A stretch of 64,000 nucleotides of DNA, from contig SVEL01000009.1 of assembly GCA_015057425.1 (NCBI GenBank), positions 34,189-98,188 of the forward strand, written 5' to 3'. The position numbers were made by a program, and so were the translations under genes. The stretch is from Lachnospiraceae bacterium. GTDB lineage: Bacteria; Bacillota; Clostridia; Lachnospirales; Lachnospiraceae. Under the pieces are notes generated by a model. It was not told the DNA's origin. It searched no databases and saw nothing but the letters and a program-made list of their open reading frames with translations. This document shows, in pieces, positions 1-8,100 of the stretch. The number at the start of each line of letters is the position of its first letter. Within the stretch, counting starts at the first letter, position 1.

Positions 1-712
1 ACTTTAATGAACCGATAAGTACAATAATTATATTAAGTGCTCCTCCGGCTGCGATTGCTATATAGTGCGGATAATCTATGGCAAGTCTTCTGATAATGTA
101 TACTGCTATGGTTACCGCAGCAAAAGCTATTATCATAACCCAAAGTGCTTCATCCATAACAGGTTCAAGCGCTATATTTTTAATAAGTGCTAACGGGTCA
201 TTGGCTGACAGCGTAATCAGGTCAGCTCCGTTAACTGCGGCATAATTAATAAAGAAATATAAATAAAGTCCCATTGCCATCGGAATTATTGCAACAGGTG
301 TTGATACTATCCCTGCAACTATAGGCACAACAAACGGAACCTTAAGTATAAACAATACCGGTACAATCAAAAGATAAATTCCGCTCTTTGGTGTAAATCT
401 GAAAAATATAAGATACATTGCTGCAAACATAATCAAAGTTGCTGCAGCAGAATACAGGGATAATCCATACATATTACCTACTATTACAACTGATGTAATA
501 AGGGCAATCGCACTTACAGGAAGTAATATGGATGCCAGGGATATCAGCACCATAACTGCTATATTCCCAAGCAAACTGTAATATCCTATCTGTGAATTAA
601 TAACAAACAGTGATATTAAAGTCAATCCGAATTTAAGCGCAGGATTGATAAACATAGAGTACTGTCTGTATATCTTTTTAAGCTGATCTTTAAATACTAA
701 TAACTGCATCAT
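1..712 (-). CDS. Polytopic membrane protein, 3' part cut by window edge
   Basis: An open frame of about 237 codons begins with ATG ATG CAG and runs without a stop to the left edge of the window, so the C-terminus is missing. The visible protein is almost entirely hydrophobic, with about six predicted membrane helices and short polar loops. After the start there is one amphipathic basic stretch (KDQLKKIYRQY). I do not recognise the family. Its start overlaps the stop of the upstream gene (ATGA), so the two are translationally coupled and probably act together. Confidence 0.7.
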   Translation of the reverse strand, partial: MMQLLVFKDQLKKIYRQYSMFINPALKFGLTLISLFVINSQIGYYSLLGNIAVMVLISLASILLPVSAIALITSVVIVGNMYGLSLYSAAATLIMFAAMYLIFFRFTPKSGIYLLIVPVLFILKVPFVVPIVAGIVSTPVAIIPMAMGLYLYFFINYAAVNGADLITLSANDPLALIKNIALEPVMDEALWVMIIAFAAVTIAVYIIRRLAIDYPHYIAIAAGGALNIIIVLIGSLK

Positions 713-1182
713 AACTTTATATCATCTCCGTTCATACGATTTTTTCTGTTTCTTCTCGCTCTTTCTTTTTCCTTTTCTTCGTCCTTATAAAGCTTAAATA
801 ACTTTCTTAAGTCCTCATCATAAGCCTCAAGTTTTTTCTTAGTTGTGTAATACTTTACATTGTAAACTATCAGGGCAACTATTACGTAAGCAACAAGAAA
901 AACCATATACCATAACACGATGTCCTTGCCTACCTGCAGCAAGTCCATCTGAGTAATTTCAATCATAAGTTCTTCGATATTTAACATCATCACAGCCCCA
1001 ACTATTGCCATATATATAAATGTTGCAACAATTGCTGAATTAAGAACGTTAAGCCCAACATAATCCGGTCTGTAATATTTTGTTATCTTAAAATCCGACT
1101 TACCTTCACGTTTTTCATATATGGCAAGCTTAGTCATAAGCTTTATCTTCTCTTCATTTAACATTCTTCCATATCCTTTCAT
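709..1182 (-). CDS. Two-helix membrane protein with charged tail
   Basis: Unrecognised protein of about 157 residues. The open frame extends further upstream, but the ATG at 1182 is preceded by AGGTGA at good spacing, so I place the start there; a second possible start lies six codons later (MLNEEK). Two membrane helices are visible at about residues 44-67 and 88-109. The C-terminus is highly charged (Lys, Glu and Arg runs) and probably cytoplasmic. Its stop overlaps the start of the next membrane protein gene, which indicates an operon. No catalytic motif is seen. Confidence 0.65.
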   Translation of the reverse strand: MKGYGRMLNEEKIKLMTKLAIYEKREGKSDFKITKYYRPDYVGLNVLNSAIVATFIYMAIVGAVMMLNIEELMIEITQMDLLQVGKDIVLWYMVFLVAYVIVALIVYNVKYYTTKKKLEAYDEDLRKLFKLYKDEEKEKERARRNRKNRMNGDDIKL

Positions 1183-1316
1183 AAGAAAGTCACCTATACA
1201 AGGTGTAATTGCAAATGCCAAAGGGCATAATTGCGCATTTTTTATAGTATAACACATTTATGTAATTTATTCTATTTATTTTTACCAATTTTTTGTATTT
1301 TAATTATGAAAATTAA

Positions 1317-1361
1317 AAGAAGAATGAATGATAATTTTATAAACTCTCATTCATTCTTCTT
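1317..1361 (-). terminator. Rho-independent terminator after antiporter gene
   Basis: A perfect 15-bp stem (AAGAAGAATGAATGA and its complement) with a 15-nt loop is followed on the minus strand by TTTTAATT. It lies about 45 bp beyond the antiporter stop codon. Confidence 0.85.
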
Positions 1362-1406
1362 ATATCTTATCTTATGTGTTTTGCGCTCATTTTCACTCTT
1401 ATAAAA

Positions 1407-2696
1407 TTAATGTAAGTGAAAAGAGGGTTTTGGCTCATTCTTGCTCCTGGCACTCACCTTACCCTCAGGCTTAATTTCTCCCGCATGAGTAAGTGCATTC
1501 TTTGTTAATGCAGGACCAACAAGTTCATATACCAATACACTAAACAAAATAACATTTCTGATTATATCGCCGCCTTCAAGACTTGCTGCCGTAAGTGACA
1601 TACCAAGTGCAACACCTGCCTGCGGAAGCAATGTAATTCCAAGATTCTTTGTAATGCTTTTATTACATTTTGTCACCATACAACTTCCAAATGCTCCGGT
1701 ATATTTACCTACAGATCTTGCAATAATATAAATTGCACCTATAAGTAAAATTATCGGATTACTAAGTATTGTAAGGTTTAGTTCTGAACCTGACAATACA
1801 AAGAAGAATATTGTAAGAGGAACTGTCCATGTATCAACACGGTTCATCAATTCCTCTGAAGTTTCACAAACATTGCAGAATATTGTACCTGCCATCATAC
1901 ACACAAGCAAAAGTGACATTCCGCAGTGTACACCTGCTATCTCAAACTTTATAAATGATAATCCTACTGTAAGCAACACAAATGCAACTGACACTGACAT
2001 TCGCTTGCTTCTTGAATGGAAAAATCTTTCCACAAAGTTAAGTACAAATCCCATAACAGCACCAAGTGCCAATGATAAAAATATCTCAATGAGTGGTTCG
2101 ATTACCATACCTGTTACGCTTACGCTTCCTTTTTCAAGTGCACTTGCAACACCAAATGACACTGCAAAAAGAACCAACCCCACCGCATCATCTATAGCAA
2201 CTACCATCATAAGAAGCTTTGTAAGCGGACCGTGTGCCTTATACTGCTTAACTACCATAAGTGTAGCTGCAGGTGCTGTGGCAGATGCAATTGCACCAAG
2301 TGTAATCGCAGCCGATATTGAAAGAAGATCAGGGAATATAAAATGCACTCCTATCAATACTATATCTACTACCACTGTAGTAAATGCAGCCTGTGCAATA
2401 CCTATAATAACTGCCTGTTTACCCATGGTTTTAAGCTGTGAAAGGCGGAATTCATTACCGATAGTAAATGCTATAAATCCCATAGCTGCCTGTGAGAATA
2501 TACTCAAAGCCTCAACCTGTTCCATAGTGTTAAAACCAAGACCGCTGACCCCCAGGCGTCCCAGGCAATATGGTCCTATTAATAAACCTGCTACCAAATA
2601 AGCTGTTACTGCAGGCAAATTCATTTTCTTTGCTATACGTGACATCAAAAGACCAACTATAAGGGCTAATGATAAGCTTATAAATGTTTCTTGCAT
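1407..2696 (-). CDS. Cation:proton antiporter (CPA2/KefB-type membrane domain)
   Basis: A 429-residue membrane protein with about 12 hydrophobic helices. It matches the Na+/H+ exchanger fold: an N-terminal segment with NLPAVTAYLVAGLLIGP, a glycine/alanine-rich helix (ASATAPAATLMVV) and the ion-site motif AIDDAVGL with two adjacent aspartates. Members of CPA2 exchange Na+ or K+ for protons across the inner membrane. There is no C-terminal TrkA-N (RCK) domain, so it lacks the usual nucleotide-gated regulation of KefB. The start is fixed by GAGGT upstream. It appears to be a single-gene unit with its own terminator. The transported ion cannot be told from sequence. Confidence 0.88.
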   Translation of the reverse strand: MQETFISLSLALIVGLLMSRIAKKMNLPAVTAYLVAGLLIGPYCLGRLGVSGLGFNTMEQVEALSIFSQAAMGFIAFTIGNEFRLSQLKTMGKQAVIIGIAQAAFTTVVVDIVLIGVHFIFPDLLSISAAITLGAIASATAPAATLMVVKQYKAHGPLTKLLMMVVAIDDAVGLVLFAVSFGVASALEKGSVSVTGMVIEPLIEIFLSLALGAVMGFVLNFVERFFHSRSKRMSVSVAFVLLTVGLSFIKFEIAGVHCGMSLLLVCMMAGTIFCNVCETSEELMNRVDTWTVPLTIFFFVLSGSELNLTILSNPIILLIGAIYIIARSVGKYTGAFGSCMVTKCNKSITKNLGITLLPQAGVALGMSLTAASLEGGDIIRNVILFSVLVYELVGPALTKNALTHAGEIKPEGKVSARSKNEPKPSFHLH

Positions 2697-2773
2697 TTTC
2701 TTTACCTCGTTTCATTGTTCTGTTAAACCCAAAAACGTCTTAATTATAGCACTTTAGTTTTCTTTTGCAAGTA

Positions 2774-2789
2774 AAATTTAGCTAAATTT
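2774..2789. promoter_or_regulatory. Perfect 16-bp palindrome upstream of antiporter
   Basis: AAATTTAGCTAAATTT is a perfect inverted repeat about 80 bp upstream of the antiporter start and could be an operator. No promoter or cognate regulator can be assigned, and A/T-rich palindromes also arise by chance. Confidence 0.3.
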
Positions 2790-2857
2790 GCATAAATTTA
2801 TAAAAAGCTTATTTGTTACAGTATATATTCATTATTTTATTTTTCAACATTCCCATT

Positions 2858-3601
2858 TTATGGTATCTTGACTTCTACTGTCTCTTCATAAACAGAATCG
2901 GATATTTCATCATTTTTAATAATATAAGATACCTTTAGTTCAATTATAGTCGGCTCATCTATATTTCCGGCAATAATCATACTTTCATCAAGGTCCAGAG
3001 AGCTGATTCCATTACCTGAACTGTACTCAACAGTATTTTCAAGTTCACGAATTGTAACATCATACCCAAAATAACTGATTGGTCTCTCACCTAAATAATT
3101 TGTATATATTAAAAACTCCGGTTCCTCAATATCTTCTATGTCCTCTGTATAATTATTAAAAAAGCATATAAACTCAAAATCTCCCTCCGTAACTACAACC
3201 TCTTCATACCCATTACCTTCTCTCAAAGCCTGTAGTGTAAGTTCATCTTCTATGTCTGTCGGGCCTACAAATTCAATATCAAACTTAGGTCCTATCCAGG
3301 TATTTTCATAAGTCACTTCACTATTTTTTTCATTAATAAATCTAAAGGAAACTATCCCCACAAAAGCCGTTGCAACAGTTCCGCCAATAACAACTACAAG
3401 TAACACAACTCCAAGAATTATAGCAACTACATAAGGAGGAACCATTTTTCTTCTTTTAACATTTTCCTCTCCTATGCTTTTATTTATATTGTTATTATAA
3501 ATCAAAAAATAGCAAACTAACGCAATTACCGCCACAAGCACGCCTACCATACAAATACCTGCCAGGGCTACCAACAATGTAAATCCACTTATCACTGCCA
3601 T
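2858..3601 (-). CDS. Membrane protein encoded with a LytTR regulator
   Basis: Unrecognised protein of about 247 residues. A GTG three codons upstream is possible, but ATG at 3601 has AAAGGAAA at better spacing. Two membrane helices are visible (about residues 5-33 and 57-83), separated by a basic linker (NVKRRKMVPP). An acidic domain of about 160 residues, probably extracytoplasmic, follows. The gene begins about 40 bp after the LytTR regulator gene and is probably cotranscribed with it. Small LytTR regulators are often encoded with a membrane protein that holds them inactive, so an anti-regulator role is plausible but inferred. Confidence 0.65.
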   Translation of the reverse strand: MAVISGFTLLVALAGICMVGVLVAVIALVCYFLIYNNNINKSIGEENVKRRKMVPPYVVAIILGVVLLVVVIGGTVATAFVGIVSFRFINEKNSEVTYENTWIGPKFDIEFVGPTDIEDELTLQALREGNGYEEVVVTEGDFEFICFFNNYTEDIEDIEEPEFLIYTNYLGERPISYFGYDVTIRELENTVEYSSGNGISSLDLDESMIIAGNIDEPTIIELKVSYIIKNDEISDSVYEETVEVKIP

Positions 3602-3639
3602 GTCAATCACTTTCCTTTCTTACTAAACCGATAAATATT

Positions 3640-4092
3640 TTATATGCCTAATGCTTCTCTAAAAATGTTATAGTAACTTCTTGTCACATCTACCTGTGAC
3701 CCATCTGACATAGTTAATATAAACTTCATAGAAAAACTCGGTTTTATCTTTCTGACTTTCTTTTTTGAAACAATTACTGAATTACTTACCCGAAGAAATT
3801 CTTCAGTATTTAGCATATTACACAGCTGGTAGATTCTATCTACAGCCTGATAAATTGCTTCTTCCGTATGTACCAAAACATCACGTCCGCAAGTCTCTAT
3901 ATAAACAATATCTTCTACTGATATTTTAAGTCTGTCATTTGTTTCCTGTTCTTTCACGGGCAAATAATTTACGAATTGATCTTTCTCACTTAAAATCAAA
4001 TCTGCATTATCGTCTATTTCTATCCCGGCCGACAGCAACTTGCTTTTTATCTCTTCATAATGTTCAGTTTTTACTGCAAGTCGTATTTTCAA
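3640..4092 (-). CDS. LytTR-family DNA-binding regulator without receiver domain
   Basis: A 150-residue protein. Residues 1-45 form a short N-terminal region with no receiver domain; the remainder is a LytTR DNA-binding domain, recognisable from the VEDIVYIETCGRDVLVHT strand pattern and the C-terminal motif EEFLRVSNSVIVSKKKVRKI. The start codon is TTG, preceded by AAAGGAG at good spacing; no nearby ATG fits. A good promoter lies upstream (4136-4164), as does a 7-bp inverted repeat (4203-4227). It probably regulates itself and the downstream membrane protein gene. Confidence 0.85.
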   Translation of the reverse strand: MKIRLAVKTEHYEEIKSKLLSAGIEIDDNADLILSEKDQFVNYLPVKEQETNDRLKISVEDIVYIETCGRDVLVHTEEAIYQAVDRIYQLCNMLNTEEFLRVSNSVIVSKKKVRKIKPSFSMKFILTMSDGSQVDVTRSYYNIFREALGI

Positions 4093-4135
4093 TATATTTA
4101 TCTCCTTTCCAAGTTATTCAAGCTTGATAATACAT

Positions 4136-4164
4136 AGTATAGTAATTTAAAACCTTTTTGACAA
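4136..4164 (-). promoter_or_regulatory. Sigma-A promoter of the LytTR gene
   Basis: On the minus strand, TTGTCA is separated by 17 bp from TATACT, about 45 bp upstream of the LytTR start codon. Confidence 0.7.
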
Positions 4165-4202
4165 TAGCATATGCACACCTTACATCTATGATACGCACAA
4201 GT

Positions 4203-4227
4203 TGCAATCTGTCCTGTATGGATTGCA
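4203..4227. promoter_or_regulatory. Inverted repeat upstream of LytTR promoter
   Basis: TGCAATC and GATTGCA are separated by 11 bp, and the site lies about 40-60 bp upstream of the -35 box. The position suits an activator or autoregulatory site. LytTR proteins more often bind direct repeats, so the bound protein is uncertain. Apart from this and the promoter, the 4093-4277 interval holds nothing I can identify. Confidence 0.4.
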
Positions 4228-4272
4228 CTAAATCCTGCATGAATTACTTCCTCTCTCAGCCGGTAATTATAC

Positions 4273-4322
4273 AAAAACCCCTTCACCGAATATATGAGTA
4301 GGCCTCAAAAACGGTAAAGGGG
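4273..4322 (-). terminator. Terminator of the feo operon
   Basis: An 11-bp stem (CCCCTTTACCG pairing with CGGTGAAGGGG, one G-U pair in the minus-strand RNA) is followed by TTTTTGT. It lies just downstream of the Cys-rich peptide gene. Confidence 0.85.
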
Positions 4323-4348
4323 CTATAATATTGTACTATGTAATTATA

Positions 4349-4561
4349 TTATATATGATTGCAGGAACCACTGCATGAAGAACCGGAACCGCCGTGGGAG
4401 GAACATGAACCGCCACATCTGCAATTAGATGCAGAACAGCCTATACACTTCACTCCGCGTTTCTTAGCTCTTATTATGTATATTATCGCTGCCGCAAGTA
4501 TTGCCACGACAATTACCGTTGCAATTATGTTGGTCATATTTGCCATAATTATATCTAACAT
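4349..4561 (-). CDS. FeoB-associated Cys-rich membrane peptide
   Basis: A 70-residue protein with one N-terminal membrane helix (about residues 10-30), a short basic stretch (RAKKRG) and a C-terminal tail with seven cysteines among Gly and Ser (GCSASNCRCGGSC and similar). This is the pattern of the FeoB-associated Cys-rich membrane protein family found next to feoB in Firmicutes. The tail may bind iron or another metal at the membrane, but the family's biochemical role is not firmly established. AAAGGA at good spacing fixes the start. It is the last gene of the feo operon. Confidence 0.85.
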   Translation of the reverse strand: MLDIIMANMTNIIATVIVVAILAAAIIYIIRAKKRGVKCIGCSASNCRCGGSCSSHGGSGSSCSGSCNHI

Positions 4562-4609
4562 ATCATATTCCTTTCACAAATTCATATCTATAAAATCAAA
4601 CTGTGTCTG

Positions 4610-6628
4610 TTACTTCTTTAATGCATATTCCTTAGCTAATTTGCTTCTTGATGTTATAGTAACAACTACTAAAATTGCAACCATTGCAAGTACGGCTATA
4701 AGTCCCGGTACAAAGCCCGTTCCAAGCTTATGATCTACTATAAGTGTACCAATCTGATATACAAGGAATGCTACCACATAACCTGTTCCAAATTGAAGTG
4801 CAATACCACCGAATAACCATTTCTTTGACTTGATTTCTGAGTTCATGGCACCAATAGCCGCGAAACATGGTGGTGTATATAAGTTAAACATAAGGTATGC
4901 AAGTGCTGCAACTGCTGTAATACCTGTCATTGCAAGCTTAACTTCATTTGAACCGCCTTCAAGTATTTCAAGTTCTTCACCAATAAACGCTGAGAATCCA
5001 TAAACTGATGCAAGTGTACCAACAACCTCTTCCTTAGCTATAAAGCCGGTAATAGCTGCTGCTGCCATCTGCCATACACCAAATCCAAGCGGAATCAAAA
5101 TTACTGCAAATGGTGATGCAATTGAAGCAAGAATTGACTTGTCAGCATCTTCTACCAACTGGAAGCTCCAGCTGAAGTTTGCCATAATCGTAACTACCGC
5201 GTTACATACAAGAATAATTGTACCTGCCTTAACGATGTAATCCTTACCGCGTGAAAGCATTGAAATAAACGCTCTCTTTAAACTTGGAGCTTTATATTCA
5301 GGAAGCTCGATAATAAAGAAAGACTTTCTGTATTTATAACCTGTAATAGCTTTTACTAATAATCCGCCAAATAATACTAAAAGTATACCTACAAAATACA
5401 TTGTGGCTGATACCCACCATGCATTACCAAAGAATGCACCTGCAAAAAGTGCAATAACGGGAATCTTAGCACCACATGGAATAAATGGTGTAAGCATAGC
5501 TGTAGCTCTCTTTTCTCTTTCATCACGAATTGTACGGCAAGCCATAATACCCGGAATAGCACAACCTGTTCCGATTACTAATGGAATAACTGACTTTCCT
5601 GAAAGACCAACTCTCTTAAAGATCGGATCAAGTACAACACTAACACGTGCCATATAACCGCAATCCTCAAGCAATGCAATAAGGAAGTACATAACCATAA
5701 CAAGCGGAAGGAAGCCTACTACAGCACCAACACCGCCGATAATACCATCTACAATAATTGTCTGTAATAATGGATGAGCATTTTCTACAAGACCTGCTAC
5801 CCACTCGCCAAACATTTCAATCAATGTAACAAGGCCAGGAATTGACACTCCGAAAATTTCAACGCCTTCTGCAAGCCATGTACCAAGTGTTGTCTGTGAT
5901 ATGTAAAATACTAAGAACATAACAACTACGAAAATCGGAATACCTGCAAACGGATTTGTAAGTACTGCATCAATCTTATCGTTGATATTCTTTTCTTTTG
6001 TAAGGACCTTACGTGTTTCAACGGTTTTAACTATGCCATTAACGAATTGAAAACGCTTTCTGTCAGCTGCTTCAACTGCTGATTTATCTGTTAAATCAAT
6101 ATCCCCCTGAACATATGGTGCGTTCTGTCCTTTTCCGCTTACTTCTACAGCAGCCTTTACAACCTCTGATAAACCATCAGCTGAAGTTGAAACTGTATTG
6201 ATAACAGGACATCCCAATTTTTCTGATAATGCGTTTGCATCAATCTTTGTGTCTTTCTTTTCGTTGACATCGCTCTTGTTAAGCGCTACAACAACCGGAA
6301 TTCCTACTTCCAATAACTGTGTTGTGAAGAACAGGCTTCTGCTAAGATTTGTAGCATCTACAATGTTAATAATAACATCCGGATTTTCATTTTTAACATA
6401 TCCGCTTGTAATGCTTTCTTCTGAAGTAAATGGTGACATTGAATATGCACCCGGTAAATCTACCGCTATTAAATTTTCTGCTTCGCCGCAATAACTCTTT
6501 TTGATCGGGCTTTCTTTTTTGTCTACAGTAACACCTGCCCAGTTACCAACACGTTCATTTCTGCCTGTGAGCGCATTGTACATAGTGGTCTTACCGCTGT
6601 TTGGGTTACCTGTTAACGCTATACGCAT
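4610..6628 (-). CDS. feoB: Ferrous iron transporter FeoB
   Basis: A protein of about 672 residues. An N-terminal GTPase domain shows the P-loop GNPNSGKTT, the switch/G3 motif DLPGAYS and the G4 motif NKSD. Two membrane Gate regions follow, with IPLVIGTGCAIPGIMACRTI and the helices typical of FeoB. It carries Fe2+ across the inner membrane and is controlled by GTP binding. The frame extends six codons upstream of my start, but AGGAGG lies nine bases before the ATG of MRIALTGNP, so that start is preferred. It follows feoA by about 110 bp, an interval that carries a hairpin and an operator-like dyad. Confidence 0.96.
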   Translation of the reverse strand: MRIALTGNPNSGKTTMYNALTGRNERVGNWAGVTVDKKESPIKKSYCGEAENLIAVDLPGAYSMSPFTSEESITSGYVKNENPDVIINIVDATNLSRSLFFTTQLLEVGIPVVVALNKSDVNEKKDTKIDANALSEKLGCPVINTVSTSADGLSEVVKAAVEVSGKGQNAPYVQGDIDLTDKSAVEAADRKRFQFVNGIVKTVETRKVLTKEKNINDKIDAVLTNPFAGIPIFVVVMFLVFYISQTTLGTWLAEGVEIFGVSIPGLVTLIEMFGEWVAGLVENAHPLLQTIIVDGIIGGVGAVVGFLPLVMVMYFLIALLEDCGYMARVSVVLDPIFKRVGLSGKSVIPLVIGTGCAIPGIMACRTIRDEREKRATAMLTPFIPCGAKIPVIALFAGAFFGNAWWVSATMYFVGILLVLFGGLLVKAITGYKYRKSFFIIELPEYKAPSLKRAFISMLSRGKDYIVKAGTIILVCNAVVTIMANFSWSFQLVEDADKSILASIASPFAVILIPLGFGVWQMAAAAITGFIAKEEVVGTLASVYGFSAFIGEELEILEGGSNEVKLAMTGITAVAALAYLMFNLYTPPCFAAIGAMNSEIKSKKWLFGGIALQFGTGYVVAFLVYQIGTLIVDHKLGTGFVPGLIAVLAMVAILVVVTITSRSKLAKEYALKK

Positions 6629-6688
6629 TTCCATCGTCCTCCTCATAAATCTACATTTTCATATTGAATAGGTTTTTCTAACCTCAGG

Positions 6689-6703
6689 TAGTTGACACTA
6701 ACC
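6689..6703. promoter_or_regulatory. Operator-like dyad between feoA and feoB
   Basis: TAGTTGACACTAACC matches 13 of 15 positions of the site upstream of feoA (6983-6997). The core TAGT-4-ACTA is a dyad. A further overlapping dyad (CTAACCTCAGGTAG) lies adjacent. It resembles sites of DtxR/MntR-type metal repressors, but the regulator is not encoded here. Confidence 0.5.
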
Positions 6704-6719
6704 AGCAATTTTAAAATAT

Positions 6720-6737
6720 GTGGTGGTTTCCCACCAC
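6720..6737 (-). terminator. Hairpin after feoA (weak terminator or attenuator)
   Basis: A 7-bp stem GTGGTGG/CCACCAC lies directly after the feoA stop codon and is followed on the minus strand by ATATTTTAAAA. It could lower transcription into feoB or protect the feoA message. Confidence 0.5.
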
Positions 6738-6741
6738 TATT

Positions 6742-6954
6742 TTATACAATAATTGCCGAAGCTAATTGGTTATCAATATTATATCTGCTGTCTTTAATAG
6801 AAACAAAACAGCTTTTTTTCTTTCGTGAAACCACTGTAATAGGCTCTCCGCTATAACATCCAAGAGAAAAAAGGAAAGCATTTAATTCTTCATCATCTGT
6901 AAGAATTTCTTTAATTATGTACTCTTCCCCAACATTTACTTCTGTTAAGTTCAT
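6742..6954 (-). CDS. feoA: FeoA ferrous iron transport accessory protein
   Basis: A 70-residue SH3-like FeoA protein of normal length. The pattern fits the family: an N-terminal MNLTEVNVGEEYIIKEI, a Leu/Gly stretch around LFSLGCYSGEPITVVSRKK, and the closing NIDNQLASAIIV strand. FeoA proteins work with FeoB in ferrous iron uptake, probably by contacting its cytoplasmic side. AGGAGG fixes the start. It is the first gene of the feo operon and has a strong promoter and an adjacent operator-like site. Confidence 0.93.
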   Translation of the reverse strand: MNLTEVNVGEEYIIKEILTDDEELNAFLFSLGCYSGEPITVVSRKKKSCFVSIKDSRYNIDNQLASAIIV

Positions 6955-6981
6955 AAGTTCCTCCTATTACGCAAACCGCAA

Positions 6982-6997
6982 TTAGTTAAGACTAACC
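6982..6997. promoter_or_regulatory. Operator-like dyad at the feoA promoter
   Basis: TTAGTTAAGACTAACC contains the dyad TTAGT-4-ACTAA. It begins about 12 bp downstream of the feoA -10 box, so a bound protein would cover the transcription start. A near copy lies upstream of feoB. Confidence 0.55.
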
Positions 6998-7009
6998 GTT
7001 TTCACACGT

Positions 7010-7038
7010 AGCATAGCACAACGTTAAAACTATGTCAA
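7010..7038 (-). promoter_or_regulatory. Sigma-A promoter of feoA
   Basis: On the minus strand the consensus TTGACA is separated by 17 bp from TATGCT. This is a strong promoter that would need a repressor for control, in keeping with the dyad just downstream. Confidence 0.8.
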
Positions 7039-7099
7039 GCAGATAATTTACTAAATTTGACAAATATTTTTTTAGCCACAATAAAAGGTATGATTGTTT

Positions 7100-7816
7100 T
7101 TATGCATTTATTCTATTTTTTAAAGCTAAATACAATTCAGCATTTGTAGCATATATATATGGATTTACATAGAATATTGATAAAATACCGCAAGTGCATA
7201 TTGACAATAAATTCCATCCTATAAAAGATAAGTCAAGTACAAATGCATCCCACTTGTTACCATCCATCATTCTTTTACTTAATGCAAAAGCTTCATCTTT
7301 AGTCATATCAGGATTTTCGGCTAATAAATATGGAATCATACGATATTCATAGCTCTTTATAATACCCGGAATAATAAATAACAATGACCATAAAAATGTG
7401 TATATATATCTGAAAAACATAACATTTACCACGTTTTTGTAGTTATTTGCGAAACCATAGCCGAAATGTTTTACATTTGCAGGTGCCACTGAGTTTTCCA
7501 GGAAGAATTTACATCCGCCAACTTCTAACACATTTGTAACAAATGTTGCGATTACAGTTGCGATTGCAAATACAACTATAAATATTATTGCTGCGATTAT
7601 GACTGCAATTACAATTATCGCAAATATATCTGCCAGACTCATTTCCGATTCAACCGAAGACGATGTTGACGATGATGATGTTGATGCAATGCTGCCACCA
7701 CCTCCTCCGGAGCCTCCTAATATAAGACTCATAATAAGTCCTGCAAGAACGCACCACCAATAATTTCTTGAAAATGCGTTTTTGGCTTTTTCTTTTAATT
7801 CAACTCTTGTCCACAT
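7100..7816 (-). CDS. DUF975 family membrane protein
   Basis: A 238-residue protein opening with MWTRVELKEKAKNAFSRNYWW, the typical DUF975 start. Four to five membrane helices follow, with a Gly/Ser-rich low-complexity stretch at about residues 34-56 and the motif YRMIPYLLAENPDMTKDEAFALSKRMM before the last helices. The family is widespread in Firmicutes; its function is unknown. The leader contains a second Shine-Dalgarno-like copy and a complementary stretch (7821-7857). It is transcribed away from the GGDEF gene. Confidence 0.85.
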   Translation of the reverse strand: MWTRVELKEKAKNAFSRNYWWCVLAGLIMSLILGGSGGGGGSIASTSSSSTSSSVESEMSLADIFAIIVIAVIIAAIIFIVVFAIATVIATFVTNVLEVGGCKFFLENSVAPANVKHFGYGFANNYKNVVNVMFFRYIYTFLWSLLFIIPGIIKSYEYRMIPYLLAENPDMTKDEAFALSKRMMDGNKWDAFVLDLSFIGWNLLSICTCGILSIFYVNPYIYATNAELYLALKNRINA

Positions 7817-7820
7817 AACC

Positions 7821-7857
7821 TTTCCTCCTTATTTTTTAGGAGGAAAAATTCCTCCTT
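7821..7857 (-). promoter_or_regulatory. Possible SD-sequestering leader structure
   Basis: The minus-strand RNA carries AAGGAGGAA (7857-7849), then UUUUUCCUCCU (7848-7838), then the real Shine-Dalgarno AAGGAGGAAA (7830-7821) of the DUF975 gene. The middle stretch can pair with either purine tract, so two exclusive structures would leave the ribosome site open or closed. Confidence 0.45.
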
Positions 7858-7909
7858 GCTTTTTTATACCTACATTCTATATCAAATTATCGTATGCGTA
7901 AAGGTAATC

Positions 7910-7941
7910 TTTAGCGAAATAGATATGGTTATTTTGCTAAA
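7910..7941. promoter_or_regulatory. Inverted repeat in divergent intergenic region
   Basis: TTTAGCGAAAT and ATTTTGCTAAA form an imperfect 11-bp inverted repeat with a 10-bp spacer. It lies between the divergent DUF975 and sugar-sensor/GGDEF genes and could serve either. I see nothing else definite in the 7858-8094 interval. Confidence 0.35.
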
Positions 7942-8100
7942 TGTAGAATTTTCCCTGTAAAATCTATCTATTTATAGCTACTTTCAAAGTGGCATTTTAC
8001 ATTGAATTTACATTATGTTTATGATAAACTATACATAATAGATAGTTATGTGTGTGTTTATATAAAGACTTTATACAAAAGTTTTTGAGGTGATATGTTT

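Noticed and set aside
1873..2601. Long plus-strand frame of 242 codons
   Set aside because: It is antisense to the antiporter gene and has low complexity typical of a shadow frame.
4098..4286. Frame of 62 codons on the minus strand between the LytTR and feo genes
   Set aside because: It overlaps the LytTR promoter, the inverted repeat and the feo terminator, has an odd composition, and no ribosome site.
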